This document shows positions 7,235-17,485 of a DNA stretch of 47,620 bases, piece by piece. Both the position numbers and the translations under genes were made by a program. The first letter of the stretch is position 1. Each line of letters starts with the position of its first letter. The notes under the pieces were generated by a model that had not been told where the DNA came from, did not search any database, and saw only the letters and a list, made by a program, of their open reading frames with translations. The DNA is from Prochlorococcus sp. AG-347-K10 (GTDB lineage: Bacteria; Cyanobacteriota; Cyanobacteriia; PCC-6307; Cyanobiaceae), in contig QCCB01000011.1 in assembly GCA_003278955.1 (NCBI GenBank), positions 1 through 47,620 of the forward strand. The letters are read 5' to 3'.

Positions 7235-9826
7235 ATGTCTGATATTTTAGATTCTAATAACTCAGGATTAAACGAAGATAACGACAGAATTATTCAGACT
7301 GACTTAAGAAATGAGATGTCTCGCTCTTATCTTGAGTATGCAATGAGCGTTATAGTTGGTCGTGCTCTTCCAGATGCAAGAGATGGATTAAAACCTGTTC
7401 ATAGAAGAATTCTTTATGCAATGTATGAACTTGGTTTAACTAGCGGTAGGCCATATAGAAAATGTGCAAGAGTCGTTGGAGAAGTTCTTGGCAAATACCA
7501 CCCTCATGGCGATACAGCGGTTTATGATGCTTTGGTTAGAATGGCACAGGATTTCTCCATGAGGATGCCGCTCATAGATGGTCATGGAAACTTTGGTTCG
7601 GTAGATAACGACCCTCCAGCAGCAATGAGATATACAGAATCCCGTTTACAGTCTCTTACAGATGAAAGTTTGCTAGAGGATATTGAATCTGAGACTGTAG
7701 ATTTCGCCGATAATTTTGACGGTTCTCAGCAAGAGCCAACCGTTTTACCTGCTAGAATTCCTCAACTGCTTCTAAATGGATCATCTGGAATAGCAGTAGG
7801 AATGGCAACAAATATTCCACCTCATAACTTAGGGGAATTAATTGATGGTCTTAAATCAATAATCAAAAACACTTCTATTGAAGATAGAGAACTTTTTGAA
7901 ATAATCAAGGGTCCTGATTTCCCCACAGGAGGTCAAATATTAGGTAGAGATGGTATCAGAGAAACTTTCAAGACAGGAAGGGGGTCAATAACCATGAGAG
8001 GTGTAGCGAATATTGAGCAAATTAAATCTCTTGGCAGAGCAGAGAAAGATGCAGTAATAATTACAGAGCTTCCATTTCAAACTAATAAAGCGGCATTGAT
8101 AGAAAGAATTGCTGACTTGGTTAACGAAAAAAAATTAGAAGGTATTTCTGATATTAGAGATGAAAGTGATCGAGATGGAATGAGGATTGTTATTGAACTA
8201 AAAAGGGATGCCTACCCACAAGTAGTTTTAAATAATTTATTTAAGTTAACACCTCTACAAAACAACTTTAGTGCAAACATCCTAGCTTTAGTAAAAGGTG
8301 AGCCCACAACACTTTCACTTAGAAAAATGTTAGATGTTTTCCTAGAGTTTAGAGTGGAAACTATAAGGCGAAGAACAGGATTTTTATTAAAAAAAGCTGA
8401 AGAAAGAGATCACATTGTAAAAGGTCTTTTATTAGCGTTAGATGCTATGGATGAGATTATCAATCTAATAAGATCAGCAAAAGATACAGTTTCAGCTAGA
8501 GAAAGATTACAAACTGATCATGAGTTATCTGCCACACAGGCAGAAGCAATTTTACAAATGCAATTAAGAAGATTAACAGCCCTGGAAGCAGATAAAATAA
8601 AAGGGGAACATAATGAGTTAACCCAAAAAATTAATCAATATCAGCAAATATTGAATAGTAAAGAAAGAATTTTCGAAATTATTCTTAAAGAACTCAATAA
8701 AATTGATGAAAGATTTTCCTCTCCAAGAAAAACAGAAATACTTGATTTAGGCGGTGGTCTAGATGATATTGATCTTATCGCTAATGACAGATCTGTAGTT
8801 TTATTAACTGAAGCAGGTTATTTAAAAAGAATGCCTGTTAATGAATTCGAATCTACAAGTCGTGGGTCAAGAGGCAAAGCTGGAACAAAGACACAAGAAG
8901 ATGATGAAGTAAAACTTTTTATAAGCTGTAATGATCACGATACTCTTTTGCTTTTCAGTGATAGAGGGGTATCATATGCTCTCCCAGCATATAGAGTTCC
9001 AATGAGTAGCAGAACAGCTAAAGGTACTCCATCCGTTCAACTTCTCCCAATCCCAAGAGAAGAAAAGATAACTTCACTGGTTGCAGTAGATTCATTTGAT
9101 AATGATTGTTATCTATTAATGCTAACCAAGGCTGGATTTATAAAAAGAACTTCACTTTCTGCTTTCTCAAGAATTCGATCAAATGGATTAATAGCAATAA
9201 ATCTTGAGGATGGAGATGCTTTAACTTGGGTTAGATTATCAAGAGAAGGTGATAGTGTTTTGATTGGATCAAGTACAGGAATGGCAATTCATTTTAGATT
9301 AGATATCAACGAATTAAGGCCTCTTGGCAGGACGGCAAGGGGGGTTAAATCTATGAACCTTAGAAAAGGAGACAATCTTGTATCTATGGATGTTTTAACA
9401 TCTGATTTGGTTGATAAATTGGCTAAAAATGAAGATGTTATTAAAGAATTTGATGAGAATATAGAAGTTAACTCTTCTGAAGGTCCTTGGGTACTAATAG
9501 CAAGTGCATTTGGACTAGGCAAAAGAGTTCCAGCAACTCAATTTAGATTACAAAAAAGAGCAGGCATGGGTTTGAGAGCAATAAAATTTAGAATTAAAGA
9601 TGATGTATTAGTTTGTTTGAAGGTCCTCGGAGAAGGGGAAGAATTACTTTTTGTGACCGAAAAAGGTGTGATAGTGAGAACAAGCGCAGATAAAATTTCC
9701 CAACAATCTAGAGCCGCTACTGGAGTTAAATTACAAAGATTGGATGAGGGTGATCATTTATCTGAAGTTGTTTTAGTACCTCATGAACAAACAGAAGAAA
9801 AAGAACAATTCGACTCAGGCAAATAA
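7235..9826 (+). CDS. gyrA: DNA gyrase subunit A
   Basis: The 863-residue protein carries the breakage-reunion domain with the catalytic Tyr133 in '[11 protein letters not shown]' and the conserved '[25 protein letters not shown]' helix-turn-helix region. The coiled-coil linker has '[17 protein letters not shown]', and the C-terminal beta-pinwheel includes the GyrA-box '[11 protein letters not shown]' region with flanking repeats ('[11 protein letters not shown]', '[11 protein letters not shown]', '[11 protein letters not shown]'). With GyrB it introduces negative supercoils. The residue at the E. coli Ser83 position is Thr94 and the Asp87 equivalent is Asp98. The ATG start is preceded by an AT-rich leader without a strong Shine-Dalgarno. 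The lycopene cyclase gene follows after 29 bases. Confidence 0.96.
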   Translation: MSDILDSNNSGLNEDNDRIIQTDLRNEMSRSYLEYAMSVIVGRALPDARDGLKPVHRRILYAMYELGLTSGRPYRKCARVVGEVLGKYHPHGDTAVYDALVRMAQDFSMRMPLIDGHGNFGSVDNDPPAAMRYTESRLQSLTDESLLEDIESETVDFADNFDGSQQEPTVLPARIPQLLLNGSSGIAVGMATNIPPHNLGELIDGLKSIIKNTSIEDRELFEIIKGPDFPTGGQILGRDGIRETFKTGRGSITMRGVANIEQIKSLGRAEKDAVIITELPFQTNKAALIERIADLVNEKKLEGISDIRDESDRDGMRIVIELKRDAYPQVVLNNLFKLTPLQNNFSANILALVKGEPTTLSLRKMLDVFLEFRVETIRRRTGFLLKKAEERDHIVKGLLLALDAMDEIINLIRSAKDTVSARERLQTDHELSATQAEAILQMQLRRLTALEADKIKGEHNELTQKINQYQQILNSKERIFEIILKELNKIDERFSSPRKTEILDLGGGLDDIDLIANDRSVVLLTEAGYLKRMPVNEFESTSRGSRGKAGTKTQEDDEVKLFISCNDHDTLLLFSDRGVSYALPAYRVPMSSRTAKGTPSVQLLPIPREEKITSLVAVDSFDNDCYLLMLTKAGFIKRTSLSAFSRIRSNGLIAINLEDGDALTWVRLSREGDSVLIGSSTGMAIHFRLDINELRPLGRTARGVKSMNLRKGDNLVSMDVLTSDLVDKLAKNEDVIKEFDENIEVNSSEGPWVLIASAFGLGKRVPATQFRLQKRAGMGLRAIKFRIKDDVLVCLKVLGEGEELLFVTEKGVIVRTSADKISQQSRAATGVKLQRLDEGDHLSEVVLVPHEQTEEKEQFDSGK

Positions 9827-9855
9827 AATTAATAGAAAATGGTTTAATAGGTCAT

Positions 9856-11067
9856 ATGGAAATACTTGATATTTTAATTCTAGGTTCCGGGCCTGCTGCT
9901 TTATGCTTGGCCTCAGAATTATCCAAACAAGATCTTAATATAAAGGGGATATCAACTAAATCTCCAAATGAAAAATGGGAAAATACATATGGTATTTGGG
10001 CTTCTGAATTAGAGGAATTAGGATTAGAATCATTACTATCTCATCGGTGGTGCCAAACAGTTAGTTATTTTGGAAATGGGGAGAATAAAAAGGGAGATAA
10101 TCCAACAAAACATAATTACGATTATGGTTTAATAAATCAGGAAGCCTTTCAAAATGAACTTTTAAAAAAGTGTAAAGGGATCGAATGGTTAAATGAAACC
10201 GCAAAAGATATTAAAGAGAAAAATAAACTATCTGAGGTAATTTGTTTTTCAGGTCTAAGGATAAAGGCAAGATTAGTAATTGACGCAAGTGGTCATAGAA
10301 GTAATTTTGTAAAAAGACCAGTACAAAATGAAATCGCTCAACAAGCTGCATATGGTATTGTCGGAAAATTTTCTTCGCCACCAGTCAATAAAGAACAGTT
10401 TGTTTTAATGGATTTTCGTCCAAATCATTTAAGCAATGAAGAAAAGTTATCATCTCCTTCCTTTCTTTATGCAATGGATCTTGGAAATGAAACTTTTTTT
10501 GTTGAAGAAACATCATTAGCAAGTTATCCTGCATTATCCCAAGAAAATCTAAAAAAAAGGCTTTTCAAAAGACTGAATAGTAAGGGTATTGAGGTAAGTG
10601 AAATTTTTCATGAAGAGAATTGCCTTTTCCCAATGAATTTACCTCTCCCATTTAAAAAACAATTTGTACTTGGTTTTGGAGGATCAGCAAGCATGGTGCA
10701 TCCTGCATCAGGATACATGATTGGATCTCTATTAAGAAGAGCCCCACTACTTGCAGAAAAATTAGCAATCTTTTTAAAAGAACCTCATCTAAGTTCTCTT
10801 GAACTAGCTACAAAAGGTTGGGAGATCCTATGGCCTTACGAGTTAATTCAAAGGCATAAACTTTACCAATATGGTTTAAGAAGATTGATGAGTTTTGACG
10901 AAAGTAGATTAAGAAGCTTTTTTTCAAATTTCTTTAGATTATCTACCAACGAATGGGTAGGTTTTCTCACTAATACACTTCCACTTCCAAAACTAATTTA
11001 CGTGATGAGTAAGATGTTTATAAATTCACCTCTAAAAGTAAAATTAGGAATGCTTAAGTTAAATTAG
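9856..11067 (+). CDS. crtL: Lycopene cyclase (CrtL family, probably beta)
   Basis: The 403-residue flavoprotein starts with an FAD-binding Rossmann motif, 'ILGSGPAALCLASELS' (residues 8-23). It continues with the plant/cyanobacterial lycopene cyclase hallmarks 'WENTYGIWASELEELGLESLL', 'VIDASGHRSNFV', 'FLYAMDLGNETFFVEETSLA' and 'VLGFGGSASMVHPASGYMIGSLLRRAPLLA'. The enzyme forms the ionone rings of carotene from linear lycopene. Prochlorococcus has two related cyclases, one making beta rings and one making epsilon rings for alpha-carotene. Sequence inspection alone does not separate them securely. I lean to the beta form because I recall it beside gyrA. The gene is convergent with the GH57 gene (6 bases between stops). 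Confidence 0.85.
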   Translation: MEILDILILGSGPAALCLASELSKQDLNIKGISTKSPNEKWENTYGIWASELEELGLESLLSHRWCQTVSYFGNGENKKGDNPTKHNYDYGLINQEAFQNELLKKCKGIEWLNETAKDIKEKNKLSEVICFSGLRIKARLVIDASGHRSNFVKRPVQNEIAQQAAYGIVGKFSSPPVNKEQFVLMDFRPNHLSNEEKLSSPSFLYAMDLGNETFFVEETSLASYPALSQENLKKRLFKRLNSKGIEVSEIFHEENCLFPMNLPLPFKKQFVLGFGGSASMVHPASGYMIGSLLRRAPLLAEKLAIFLKEPHLSSLELATKGWEILWPYELIQRHKLYQYGLRRLMSFDESRLRSFFSNFFRLSTNEWVGFLTNTLPLPKLIYVMSKMFINSPLKVKLGMLKLN

Positions 11068-11073
11068 TATTCT

Positions 11074-12657
11074 TTATCTTCGCCAATCATCAATATTAAT
11101 ATCTGGAAAAACTTTATCTTCTTCCTCAATAGCTTCAAGAAATTTTAAATTAATATTGGAATGATTTTTAATCATTCCAACTATTTTCCAAAATCTGAAC
11201 AAGTGTCTTTCTATCCTCTCTTTTGCAAGCTCAGTTGTAGTTCCAGCTCTAAGGATAAAACTCCAATCAGATGACTCAGAGAGAAGCAATTCTCTTGCAG
11301 CTTGCTTAAAAAGTCTTGGAGATAAATCATTATTAAAATTTTTTGAGCATAAATCAACAAAAGTTGAGCCTGCTTTTGTGATCTCTGGAACAATCCATGC
11401 ATTTGCATCATTAATCCAATAATTGTGATAACCACCTTGTCCCCAGCTTGATGGTGATGGCTCGCATATCTGAAGATTTGGCCTTTGAAGTAAGAATTCT
11501 TTTAAGTTTGTAAGCATGATTGAATATTTACTAGAATTCTTTAGTATATTTTCAATAAAAAAAGGTCCCTCATACCACCAATGACCAAATAACTCTGCAT
11601 CGAATGGAGCTATTAACAACGGTTTAAAGGAAGAGGATAAAGTTAATTTTTCTAATTGTTTGGATCTCGCGAGAAGATAAGTATTAGCATGTTCTGCAAC
11701 CTTCTTTTTGGCTTCATTTTCTAAATAAAACGCCTTTTCCCCTAATGGGACATTTTCATCTGTAATCTTATGAAACTTTAAACCCAAAGGTCTTTTAGTT
11801 GGGATACCTTTCTTTTGGAGCTTAGAGATAGGTAATTCCCATCCCAAATCTTTATGAAATTCCCTATAAACTTTATCTCCCGGAAACCCATCTTTAGCAG
11901 ACCAAACAGGCAAAGTTGACTCACTATCTCTTCCGAAAAAGGCAACTCCTTTTTTCGAGCAAATTGGGGCGTAAACACCGTACCTAGGCCTTGGTGTGGA
12001 ATTTAGAATCCCATGACCATCTAAGATCGCATATCTTATCCCGGAATTAAATAGTATTTCATCTAAATTTTCATAATATGCGCATTCAGGCAACCAAATA
12101 CCCAAAGGCCTAGTTCCAAAAATATTTTCATGGTTCCTAATGGCTGTATTGATTTGTCCTTTAACAGTCTCTGGATTCTCTCTTAGAATCGGCAGATATC
12201 CGTGTGTAGCAGCACAAGTAAGAATATCCAAATTCCCAGAGTTATTTAGGACTCTAAACTTCTCAATTAAATTTCCAGAACAATTCTGCCAATACAAGTA
12301 TTTGTCATTAAGGTTATTTGTTAAAAATGCAGAGGCATTTTTTTCTTTTTGTGGCAGTTCATTTAAAAAATCATTTCTTGTTTTAATCCAGTTAGGGAAC
12401 GTTTCTTGGATTTTTTTATTGTTAAGAAGTGATAATAATGTTGGAGATAAACTAATAGTAAGTTTTGTATTTTCAGGATTTTCATTTTTGGAAGATTCTA
12501 TAGATTGAAGTAATGGTATATAACATTCCATAATCGCCTGAAATAACCAGTCCTCCTCTAAGGAGTTTTTTTCATTTTTTCTGACATAAGGTAGATGAGC
12601 ATGTAAGACTATGGCTAAGTGACCTAAAACATTTTTGGAGGAGTATTGCCCATTCAT
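11074..12657 (-). CDS. Glycoside hydrolase family 57 protein (probable alpha-glucan branching enzyme)
   Basis: The 527-residue protein has the GH57 markers. The N-terminal 'AIVLHAHLPYVR' carries the HxH-type motif, 'GIWLPECAYYENLD' carries Glu191 as likely nucleophile, and 'APFDAELFGHWWYEGPFFIENILK' near residue 355 carries the likely acid/base Asp. A C-terminal helical domain of DUF1957 type follows ('FVDLCSKN...ARELLLSESSDWSFIL..GTTTELAKERIERHLFRF'). This two-part layout fits the GH57 branching enzymes, which build alpha-1,6 branches in glycogen-like glucans. 4-alpha-glucanotransferase activity is the main alternative. It sits alone on the minus strand, divergent from leuA. malQ at 28699 is another glucan enzyme in the window. 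Confidence 0.85.
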   Translation of the reverse strand: MNGQYSSKNVLGHLAIVLHAHLPYVRKNEKNSLEEDWLFQAIMECYIPLLQSIESSKNENPENTKLTISLSPTLLSLLNNKKIQETFPNWIKTRNDFLNELPQKEKNASAFLTNNLNDKYLYWQNCSGNLIEKFRVLNNSGNLDILTCAATHGYLPILRENPETVKGQINTAIRNHENIFGTRPLGIWLPECAYYENLDEILFNSGIRYAILDGHGILNSTPRPRYGVYAPICSKKGVAFFGRDSESTLPVWSAKDGFPGDKVYREFHKDLGWELPISKLQKKGIPTKRPLGLKFHKITDENVPLGEKAFYLENEAKKKVAEHANTYLLARSKQLEKLTLSSSFKPLLIAPFDAELFGHWWYEGPFFIENILKNSSKYSIMLTNLKEFLLQRPNLQICEPSPSSWGQGGYHNYWINDANAWIVPEITKAGSTFVDLCSKNFNNDLSPRLFKQAARELLLSESSDWSFILRAGTTTELAKERIERHLFRFWKIVGMIKNHSNINLKFLEAIEEEDKVFPDINIDDWRR

Positions 12658-12881
12658 ACTTTTTATAATTTATGCCTGTAATTCTTAAAAAAGCAAAATT
12701 AACCTTTTAAAAAGGGAAGCTTCAATCCTTAAAGATTACTTTAATAATAAAAGTATTTCATTTCTTTTTTCAGAATTTTAACCAATATTGTTAAGTTATA
12801 AATTTGCAGCAAATTTTTATTGAATTAGATCTAGTCAAATTTTTTTAATTAGCTTAATATAAGTTTAGTTTGTTCCCTCTA

Positions 12882-14522
12882 ATGTCAAAAGATCCTGGAA
12901 GAATTTTGATATTTGATACAACTCTTCGAGATGGAGAGCAATCTCCTGGTGCCAGTTTAAATCTTGAAGAAAAACTTGCTATCGCCCATCAATTAGCAAG
13001 ATTAGGGGTGGATGTTATTGAGGCTGGATTTCCTTTCGCAAGTCCAGGAGATTTTAAAGCTGTAAATAAAATTGCCAATGCAGTAGGAAAAGAAAATGGT
13101 CCGATAATATGCGGCTTGGCTAGAGCCTCTAAAGGAGATATAAAAGCATGTTACGAAGCAGTAAGTCTAGCTCCAAAAAAAAGAATACATACTTTTATTG
13201 CGACAAGTGATATTCACCTAAAACATAAACTTAAAAAATCCAGAAAAGATGTTCTTCAAATAGTTCCAGAAATGGTTAACTATGCAAAATCATTGGTAGA
13301 CGATATTGAGTTTTCTTGTGAAGATGCCTCAAGGAGCGATCCTGATTTTTTATACGAAGTGATTCAACTAGCAATTTCTGCAGGAGCGACAACAATAAAT
13401 ATCCCTGATACAGTTGGATTTACAACTCCTAGTGAATTTGGCAAACTAATTGCCGATATAAACAAAAATGTTCCAAATATTGATGAGGCAGTAATCTCGG
13501 TTCATGGCCATAATGATTTGGGTTTAGCAGTAGCCAATTTTCTAGAGGGAGTAAAAAATGGAGCAAGACAACTAGAATGTACTATCAATGGAATTGGTGA
13601 AAGAGCCGGGAATGCCTCTCTAGAGGAACTAGTAATGGCATTGCATGTTAGGAAAAGTTTTTTTAATAGTTTTTTTAAAAGAAATCCAGATTCACCAACT
13701 CCTCTTACAGCTATAAGAACAGAAGAAATAACAAAAACCTCTAGACTTGTTTCCAACCTTACTGGAATGACTGTGCAACCTAATAAAGCAATTGTAGGAG
13801 CAAATGCTTTTGCACATGAATCGGGAATTCATCAGGATGGGGTTTTAAAAAATAGACTAACTTACGAAATTATCGATGCAAAAACTGTTGGTTTGAGTGA
13901 CAACAAAATATCTTTGGGAAAACTTAGTGGAAGAAGTGCAGTAAGAGCAAGATTAGAAGAGATGGGATATGACTTGAGTCGGGAAGATTTAAATGATGCT
14001 TTTGCACGTTTTAAAGATCTAGCTGACAGGAAAAGAGAGATTACTGATAGAGACTTAGAAGCAATTGTTAGTGAACAAGTTCAGCTTCCAGAAGCTAAAT
14101 TTCAATTAAGTCTTGTACAAGTAAGTTGCGGTAACGCATCTAAACCTACTGCCACCATTTCGCTTCTAAACACGGAAGATAATACTGAGGATACTGCTGT
14201 ATCAATAGGGACAGGCCCCGTTGATGCTGTATGCGAGGCCTTAAATAAATTAGCTAAAGTTCCTAATGAATTAATAGAATTTTCTGTTAAGTCAGTAACA
14301 GAAGGAATTGATGCTTTGGGCGAAGTAACAATAAGAATAAGAAGGGATAATAAAATATATTCTGGTCATTCTGCTGATACGGATGTTGTAGTTGCTGCAG
14401 CGAATGCTTATGTTAATGCTTTAAATAGGCTTGTCTTTTCTGAGAAAAAAAATTCAATTCACCCACAATATGATAATTTAGAAAACTCCAGTGACAAATT
14501 GCTATCTAATCACCCAAATTAA
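12882..14522 (+). CDS. leuA: 2-isopropylmalate synthase
   Basis: LeuA condenses acetyl-CoA with 2-ketoisovalerate to start leucine synthesis. The protein, 546 residues from the chosen start, has the DRE-TIM signature '[16 protein letters not shown]', the metal-binding '[37 protein letters not shown]', and '[13 protein letters not shown]' beside the linker. A C-terminal allosteric LeuA dimer domain with the leucine-feedback layout follows ('[17 protein letters not shown]...[19 protein letters not shown]'). I choose ATG at 12882. A longer reading from TTG at 12870 would add only four residues with no motif. The 224 bases upstream are AT-rich with a short CCTTTTAAAAAGG palindrome at 12703-12715. 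I see no leucine-codon leader peptide. Confidence 0.96.
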   Translation: MSKDPGRILIFDTTLRDGEQSPGASLNLEEKLAIAHQLARLGVDVIEAGFPFASPGDFKAVNKIANAVGKENGPIICGLARASKGDIKACYEAVSLAPKKRIHTFIATSDIHLKHKLKKSRKDVLQIVPEMVNYAKSLVDDIEFSCEDASRSDPDFLYEVIQLAISAGATTINIPDTVGFTTPSEFGKLIADINKNVPNIDEAVISVHGHNDLGLAVANFLEGVKNGARQLECTINGIGERAGNASLEELVMALHVRKSFFNSFFKRNPDSPTPLTAIRTEEITKTSRLVSNLTGMTVQPNKAIVGANAFAHESGIHQDGVLKNRLTYEIIDAKTVGLSDNKISLGKLSGRSAVRARLEEMGYDLSREDLNDAFARFKDLADRKREITDRDLEAIVSEQVQLPEAKFQLSLVQVSCGNASKPTATISLLNTEDNTEDTAVSIGTGPVDAVCEALNKLAKVPNELIEFSVKSVTEGIDALGEVTIRIRRDNKIYSGHSADTDVVVAAANAYVNALNRLVFSEKKNSIHPQYDNLENSSDKLLSNHPN

Positions 14523-14603
14523 ATTATTTCTTAGGAATATTAAGTAGCATTAAAAAAAGTCTCTCAATATTGTAGATTAATCTAATAGTTAAAGCAGTAA
14601 ATA

Positions 14604-14996
14604 ATGAGAGAAAGGTTAATAGGATATTGGTTACTTTCATGGGTTGGGTTAATCTGCAATATAATTGCACTCCCTATAATCGCTTTAGTAATAAGTTATG
14701 GGCCTCCATTAAAAGTTGCAAATATTACTCTTGCAATAAGTCTTGGCTGGCCTGCTGCGATCGTTGGAATAGTTTCTTCAGCAGCTCTTTTAGCAGAGAA
14801 AAAATGGGGAGTAACTTTAACTCTAGTATCTCTATCAATGGTAATTTCTGGGACAGGTCCTTATTCAGTGGTGAGAATCATAACTCTAAAAGACATTTTT
14901 GGAATTGGTGGCTTTACTCTTTTAACAACATTATTAAGTACATTAGCTCTTCTATATTGGTGTAATCCAAAACATCGAAGAAGTATTAGGCTATAA
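14604..14996 (+). CDS. Conserved small integral membrane protein, function unknown
   Basis: The 130-residue protein is almost entirely hydrophobic, with about four predicted membrane helices: roughly residues 6-31, 38-63, 70-88 and 97-118. Glycine-proline turns include 'SYGPPLKVANITLAISLGWPAAIVGIVSSAALL'. It ends in a basic tail, 'CNPKHRRSIRL'. The charged ends suggest cytoplasmic termini. No enzymatic motif is visible and I do not recognise a named family. A second 112-residue reading of the same stretch in another frame is a shadow. The gene is downstream of leuA by 81 bases on the same strand and is convergent with the HD phosphohydrolase gene, with 9 bases between stops. Confidence 0.7.
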   Translation: MRERLIGYWLLSWVGLICNIIALPIIALVISYGPPLKVANITLAISLGWPAAIVGIVSSAALLAEKKWGVTLTLVSLSMVISGTGPYSVVRIITLKDIFGIGGFTLLTTLLSTLALLYWCNPKHRRSIRL

Positions 14997-15005
14997 ATTT
15001 GAAAA

Positions 15006-16478
15006 TTAAGAAAAAGTATTATTCTTGCTAGTTGGATACTGAATTCTTCTATGTCTAATTCTTTTCCAAACATTCAAGAATGCCCTTCTTATTAGAAAAA
15101 TTTCTCCTTTCGATAAATTACTATTATCTAATTGCCCATCTTTTTGACGCGAGTAGATAATATTAGATATTGTTTTCAAAGCTTCTTTATCAGATGCATT
15201 AATATTCATAGCTCTTAGTGCTGCTTCACATCCGTCTGCAAGCATTAAAATAGCTGTTTCTTTTGATTGAGGGATAGGGCCTTTGTATCTAAAATGATAT
15301 TCATTAATGTCGAGATTTTTTTCTTTAGCTTTTTGAAAAAAATATCCCATTTTTAATGTGCCTTGATGTTCAGGGATAAAATTAGCAATAAGTCTAGGTA
15401 GTCTATTTTTTCTAGCAAAATTTAATCCTTCATCAACATGCGCCTGTAATACTTCAGCACTTTTAATTGGATCATCTAATTCGTCATGGGGATTTTTTGA
15501 ACCATCCTGATTTTCGATAAACCAATTAGGTGCATGTAATTTACCAACATCATGATATAGCGCTCCAGTTTTAATTAGATCAATGTCACCACCAATCATT
15601 CTTGTTGCTTCCTCTGCTAAACCACATATAAGTAAGGTATGTTCAAAAGTACCAGGAGCTTCAAGAGACAATCTTCTGATTAGAGGTTTCTCCTTATCAG
15701 CCAATTCGAGCAATCTTGCTTTAGTTAACAATCCAAATATCGACTCAAAAATGGGAATAAATAAAATAGTAAAAAGCATTACTATTGCCAACAGCAAGGA
15801 CTCAGAAAATATATCCCCATTGGATAAAACAAAATCTTGCTTATTAAAAAGAGATATTTTATCTTTACCTATTAGTAACCATTGACTTAAGAACGATCCT
15901 ATGGAGACAAAAATTGATAGTTGAAGTAACTGAGCTCTACTTCTTATTCTTCCTCCAAGTAGAGATACTACTGAAGAACAAACTAATAATATAAAAAACA
16001 AATTATTATTTATAGCAACAGTAGGATCTGGCCAACTAAAGCTTGCTATTGATACCCAAGTTAAAGCCGTTATGCTTCCCATTCCTTGAGATATTATTAA
16101 TGCAGGAGGAATTACTATAGATAATGGACTTATTGTTGAAGCTAAGAATAATTTCGTGGCTTGTACTGCCAAAAGAAGAGTAATGATTAAGAAAATCTGT
16201 CTTGAAGAAATTGTGGGATTCTCTTTTTTTGAAACTAATATCAAGATCCCGGAACTAATAAGCACTTCAGTAAAGGTCAAAAGCCAAGAAAAGATATCTG
16301 CTATATTTAAGGGAGAGATAAGAAGTAATTTATAAGAAGAAATTATTGAAATTAAAATGCATACTAAAAAAATTATGAGATTATCTATTCTTGAAATTTT
16401 AATTGGTTGTTTTACTGGAACTTGACTTCGTCTCCAAAGATAAAACAACTTCTTTAAGTTAGTTGTGATGTTTTGCAC
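15006..16478 (-). CDS. Membrane HD-domain phosphohydrolase, PgpH-type (probable c-di-AMP phosphodiesterase)
   Basis: The 490-residue protein has multiple membrane helices in the first ~250 residues. A cytoplasmic HD domain follows: 'FEHTLLICGLAEEA' (His280), 'GALYHDVGKLHAPNWF' (His309-Asp310), 'LQAHVDEG' (His347), 'IPEHQGT' (His371), then 'FRYKGPIPQSKETAILMLADGCEAALRAM' (Asp415). The last block is the distinctive PgpH signature. PgpH hydrolyses c-di-AMP to pApA. Compared with Firmicute PgpH (about 700 or more residues), the large extracellular domain after the first helix is missing. The second His of the usual HHGT is Gln372. A c-di-AMP synthase (cdaA) is at 41481. The gene is convergent with the small membrane protein gene and divergent from folD. 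Confidence 0.82.
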   Translation of the reverse strand: MQNITTNLKKLFYLWRRSQVPVKQPIKISRIDNLIIFLVCILISIISSYKLLLISPLNIADIFSWLLTFTEVLISSGILILVSKKENPTISSRQIFLIITLLLAVQATKLFLASTISPLSIVIPPALIISQGMGSITALTWVSIASFSWPDPTVAINNNLFFILLVCSSVVSLLGGRIRSRAQLLQLSIFVSIGSFLSQWLLIGKDKISLFNKQDFVLSNGDIFSESLLLAIVMLFTILFIPIFESIFGLLTKARLLELADKEKPLIRRLSLEAPGTFEHTLLICGLAEEATRMIGGDIDLIKTGALYHDVGKLHAPNWFIENQDGSKNPHDELDDPIKSAEVLQAHVDEGLNFARKNRLPRLIANFIPEHQGTLKMGYFFQKAKEKNLDINEYHFRYKGPIPQSKETAILMLADGCEAALRAMNINASDKEALKTISNIIYSRQKDGQLDNSNLSKGEIFLIRRAFLNVWKRIRHRRIQYPTSKNNTFS

Positions 16479-16552
16479 AGAATATAAATAAATCTATTTG
16501 AATAATTTAAAATTATAGGCATGCTAGGTGTAAAAAGGAGATGTTTTTCTAA

Positions 16553-17449
16553 ATGTCATTAAAATTAGACGGTAAAAAATTATCTCTTGAAATAGAAGAA
16601 AGATTAAATGATTATATCTCTAGTAACAAAAAATTAGCAAAAAGAGCTCCGGGTTTAGCTGTAATAAGAATAGGTGAAGACCCTGCGAGTGGTGTTTACG
16701 TTAATAATAAAGAAAAAGCATGTTCAAGGATAGGAATAAAGAGCTTTATCTTTCATCTAAAAGATAGTGTAGAGCAAAAAGAAGTTGAACAATTAATAAT
16801 CAAACTTAATGCTGATAAGGATATTGACGGAATTTTGCTACAACTTCCAATCCCAATGAAATTTGATGACCAAAAACTTATCAGCCATATTAATCCAAGC
16901 AAAGATGTAGATGGATTAAATGAGATAAACATCGGCAAATTAGTGAAAAGTGAGCCCGCAATGCGATCATGCACTCCAGCAGGAATTATTAATTTATTAA
17001 GATCCCAAAATATTACAATTGAAGGTAAAAAAATTGTAGTTATTGGAAGAAGTTTGCTTGTTGGGAAGCCTCTATCGCTTATGTTGTTGAATCTAAACGG
17101 CACTGTAACAATGACTCATTCAAAAACATTAAATTTAAATAAAGTCTGTAGAGAAGCAGATATTCTAATTGCGGCTGCAGGAAAACCTAATCTTGTAGAT
17201 TCGAGTTTTGTGAAAGAAGGAGCAATAATTATTGATGTTGGAATACATAGATTAAAAAGTTCCGATAAAAATCCAACCAGATTATGTGGCGATGTATTAT
17301 TAGAAGATGTCATTTCTAAAGTATTTGCTTACACACCTGTACCAGGGGGTGTTGGACCAATGACAGTAACAATGTTACTTGTAAATACTATTTTTAGCTG
17401 GCAAAAACATTTTGGTTTATCATCAACTCTTAATGACCTTTTGCCATAA
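16553..17449 (+). CDS. folD: Bifunctional methylene-THF dehydrogenase/methenyl-THF cyclohydrolase FolD
   Basis: FolD interconverts 5,10-methylene-THF and 10-formyl-THF with NADP+. The 298 residues show '[30 protein letters not shown]' with the catalytic Lys of the YVNNKEK motif. '[10 protein letters not shown]' and '[13 protein letters not shown]' follow. The NADP-binding Rossmann segment is '[33 protein letters not shown]', and the protein ends with '[20 protein letters not shown]'. An AAGGAG ribosome-binding site lies 12 bases before the ATG. It heads a plus-strand series with crtE (36 bases later) and the DUF212 gene. Its folate role connects to the cyclo-ligase at 555. Confidence 0.97.
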   Translation: MSLKLDGKKLSLEIEERLNDYISSNKKLAKRAPGLAVIRIGEDPASGVYVNNKEKACSRIGIKSFIFHLKDSVEQKEVEQLIIKLNADKDIDGILLQLPIPMKFDDQKLISHINPSKDVDGLNEINIGKLVKSEPAMRSCTPAGIINLLRSQNITIEGKKIVVIGRSLLVGKPLSLMLLNLNGTVTMTHSKTLNLNKVCREADILIAAAGKPNLVDSSFVKEGAIIIDVGIHRLKSSDKNPTRLCGDVLLEDVISKVFAYTPVPGGVGPMTVTMLLVNTIFSWQKHFGLSSTLNDLLP

Positions 17450-17485
17450 ACTCCAAGATGAAAATTTTTTTACTGAAGGTATAAA

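Noticed and set aside
12703..12715. CCTTTTAAAAAGG palindrome upstream of leuA as a terminator or attenuator
   Set aside because: The stem is AT-dominated with only two GC pairs at each end, there is no T-run in the needed orientation, and no leader peptide with leucine codons.
12870..12881. Longer LeuA start at TTG 12870
   Set aside because: It adds four residues (FPL plus start) with no conserved motif. The ATG at 12882 gives the usual LeuA N-terminus just before the [13 protein letters not shown] strand.
14627..14965. Alternative 112-residue frame on the same strand as the small membrane protein
   Set aside because: Asn/Ser-rich out-of-frame translation inside a convincing membrane-protein frame. 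No motif, and composition typical of a shadow.
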